Shown here piece after piece: positions 63,460 to 64,000 of a DNA stretch of 64,000 nt. Location of the stretch: assembly GCF_001507545.1 (NCBI RefSeq), contig NZ_LQBP01000013.1, positions 28,834 through 92,833 of the forward strand, written 5' to 3'. Numbering within the stretch: the stretch's first letter is position 1; each line of letters starts with the position of its first letter. The notes below the pieces were generated by a model. The model worked only from the letters and a program-made list of their open reading frames with translations, had not been told where the DNA came from and did no database searches. The position numbers and the translations under genes were made by a program. Source of the stretch: Ruegeria profundi (lineage in GTDB: Bacteria > Pseudomonadota > Alphaproteobacteria > Rhodobacterales > Rhodobacteraceae).

Positions 63460-64000
63460 ATGAAAAAGCTCATTGTCCTTGCGTTCCTTTTTGCCTTTCT
63501 CCAACCAGGTGAGGGGCAAACCGCCGCGCGTGAGCTGAAGCAGTCCGAACTACGCAAGGCGACAACCTCCGGTAGCGCCATCCGGTTAAATAAAGTCATA
63601 AAAGGTGTTGAAAAGGTTTTTGGCGGAACGCCGGTTGACGCGCGCGCCTTTCAGGCTGACAAGTTGTATTATCGCATTCTGGTCAAGAAACCGAACGGTA
63701 AAATCATCAGTGTTATCGTAAACGCCCAGACCGGTGTGGTCGTGTCGAACCGGTCCAGCGTCGGGCGGCAAATTTCCGAAGCAGCGCGATCCGCTTCTGA
63801 TAAGTCTGTCAATGCCAAATCGCGGGGGAAATCCGCTAACCAGGGTAACAGCGGAAACAAAGGAAATCGTGGCGGCAACGGCGGTGGCAACTCTGGCGGC
63901 AATGGCGGTGGCAACTCTGGCGGCAATGGCGGTGGCAACTCTGGCGGCAATGGCGGTGGCAACTCTGGCGGCAATGGCGGTGGCAACTCTGGCGGCAATG
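63460..64000 (+). CDS. Secreted PepSY-like protein with GGNGGGNS repeats (runs off right edge)
   Basis: At least 180 codons from ATG 63460 with no stop before the window ends. Signal peptide MKKLIVLAFLFAFLQPGEGQ. Next a region resembling a PepSY domain (LYYRILVKKPNGKIISVIV, NAQTGVVV). Then a Ser/Asn/Lys linker (SVNAKSRGKSANQGNSGNKG) and tandem GGNGGGNS octapeptides to the edge. PepSY-type proteins inhibit or accompany peptidases or act in the periplasm; the repeat tail suggests a secreted or surface protein. It diverges from the Gly-rich coiled-coil gene. Real length is unknown. Confidence 0.65.
   Translation, partial: MKKLIVLAFLFAFLQPGEGQTAARELKQSELRKATTSGSAIRLNKVIKGVEKVFGGTPVDARAFQADKLYYRILVKKPNGKIISVIVNAQTGVVVSNRSSVGRQISEAARSASDKSVNAKSRGKSANQGNSGNKGNRGGNGGGNSGGNGGGNSGGNGGGNSGGNGGGNSGGNGGGNSGGN
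63871..64000 (+). repeat. 24-bp tandem repeat coding GGNGGGNS
   Basis: GGCGGCAATGGCGGTGGCAA followed by CTCT-type ending recurs every 24 bases from 63871 (first copy AAC for AAT) to the window end, at least five copies. Copies are nearly identical, so recent slippage expansion or contraction is likely. The mirrored Pro-rich frame on the minus strand is an artefact of this repeat. Confidence 0.9.

Noticed and set aside
63669..63998. Pro/Glu/Leu repeat protein on the minus strand
   Set aside because: It is the mirror frame of the GGNGGGNS repeat; no ribosome site, and the plus-strand gene explains the sequence.
1..64000. CRISPR array
   Set aside because: No regularly spaced 25-40 base repeats were found; the only tandem repeat is the coding 24-bp unit at the right edge.

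Overview
This window reads as the chromosome of a marine alphaproteobacterium of the Rhodobacteraceae (Roseobacter group). The basis is gene content: a cupin of the DMSP-lyase family, a two-subunit sulfopyruvate decarboxylase, a 2-aminobenzoyl-CoA pathway, methylated-amine catabolism genes, a Tad pilus locus, and an elongator tRNA-Met of alphaproteobacterial type. Base composition is moderately GC-rich with some AT-richer patches. I computed no statistics and ran no database searches.

Layout. (1) About 1-15.1 kb looks like a genomic island ending at a tyrosine integrase (13.8-15.0 kb) next to tRNA-Met (15.46-15.54 kb). Its left part carries the start of a type I restriction HsdR gene cut by the window edge, an unknown gene, a small phage- or satellite-like operon (AlpA-type regulator, 43-aa ORF, DUF1376-like protein, unknown protein, HGGxSTG protein) and IS5-family debris. 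Its cargo (4.2-13.4 kb) is an AraC-type regulator diverging from a gene set for three secreted metal-dependent amidohydrolases, a secreted DUF3299 protein, an outer-membrane porin, and a fusion of a DUF3299 domain to a NicO/RcnA-type Ni/Co transporter. This cargo is my best candidate for an undescribed system: outer-membrane uptake, periplasmic hydrolysis, and dedicated metal handling under one regulator.

(2) 15.6-28.1 kb is a catabolic region: a Rieske oxygenase, an 83-aa protein, a Baeyer-Villiger-type flavoprotein and an alpha/beta hydrolase on the minus strand; a LysR regulator diverging from an MttB-family methyltransferase; then a GntR-DapA-like-ALDH-DAO operon diverging from a GlxA-type regulator. 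The mix suggests use of an N-methylated amine or betaine, but the substrate is not decided by sequence. (3) 28.5-34.0 kb holds an orphan gene, a LysR/nitronate monooxygenase pair, a DMSP-lyase-family cupin, and a universal stress protein followed by comD-comE for sulfonate catabolism.

(4) 34.6-47.1 kb is a nearly gap-free operon for aerobic 2-aminobenzoate (anthranilate) degradation through the CoA thioester: monooxygenase/reductase fusion, SDR, MarR, enoyl-CoA hydratase, acyl-CoA dehydrogenase, CoA ligase, a five-gene branched-chain-type ABC importer, a thioesterase and a RidA-family protein. (5) 47.1-51.6 kb is low-density: a decayed outer-membrane-protein gene, an intact NCS2 nucleobase permease, and remnants of DUF5681, IS1182- and IS110-type genes. 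(6) 51.6-61.6 kb is a Tad/Flp pilus locus (LuxR-type regulator, flp, cpaB, tadG-like, two tadE-like, cpaE, cpaF, tadB, tadC) with no secretin or prepilin peptidase in view. (7) 62.2-64.0 kb has two divergent secreted Gly/Asn-rich proteins; the rightward one has a PepSY-like region and 24-bp tandem repeats that run off the window.
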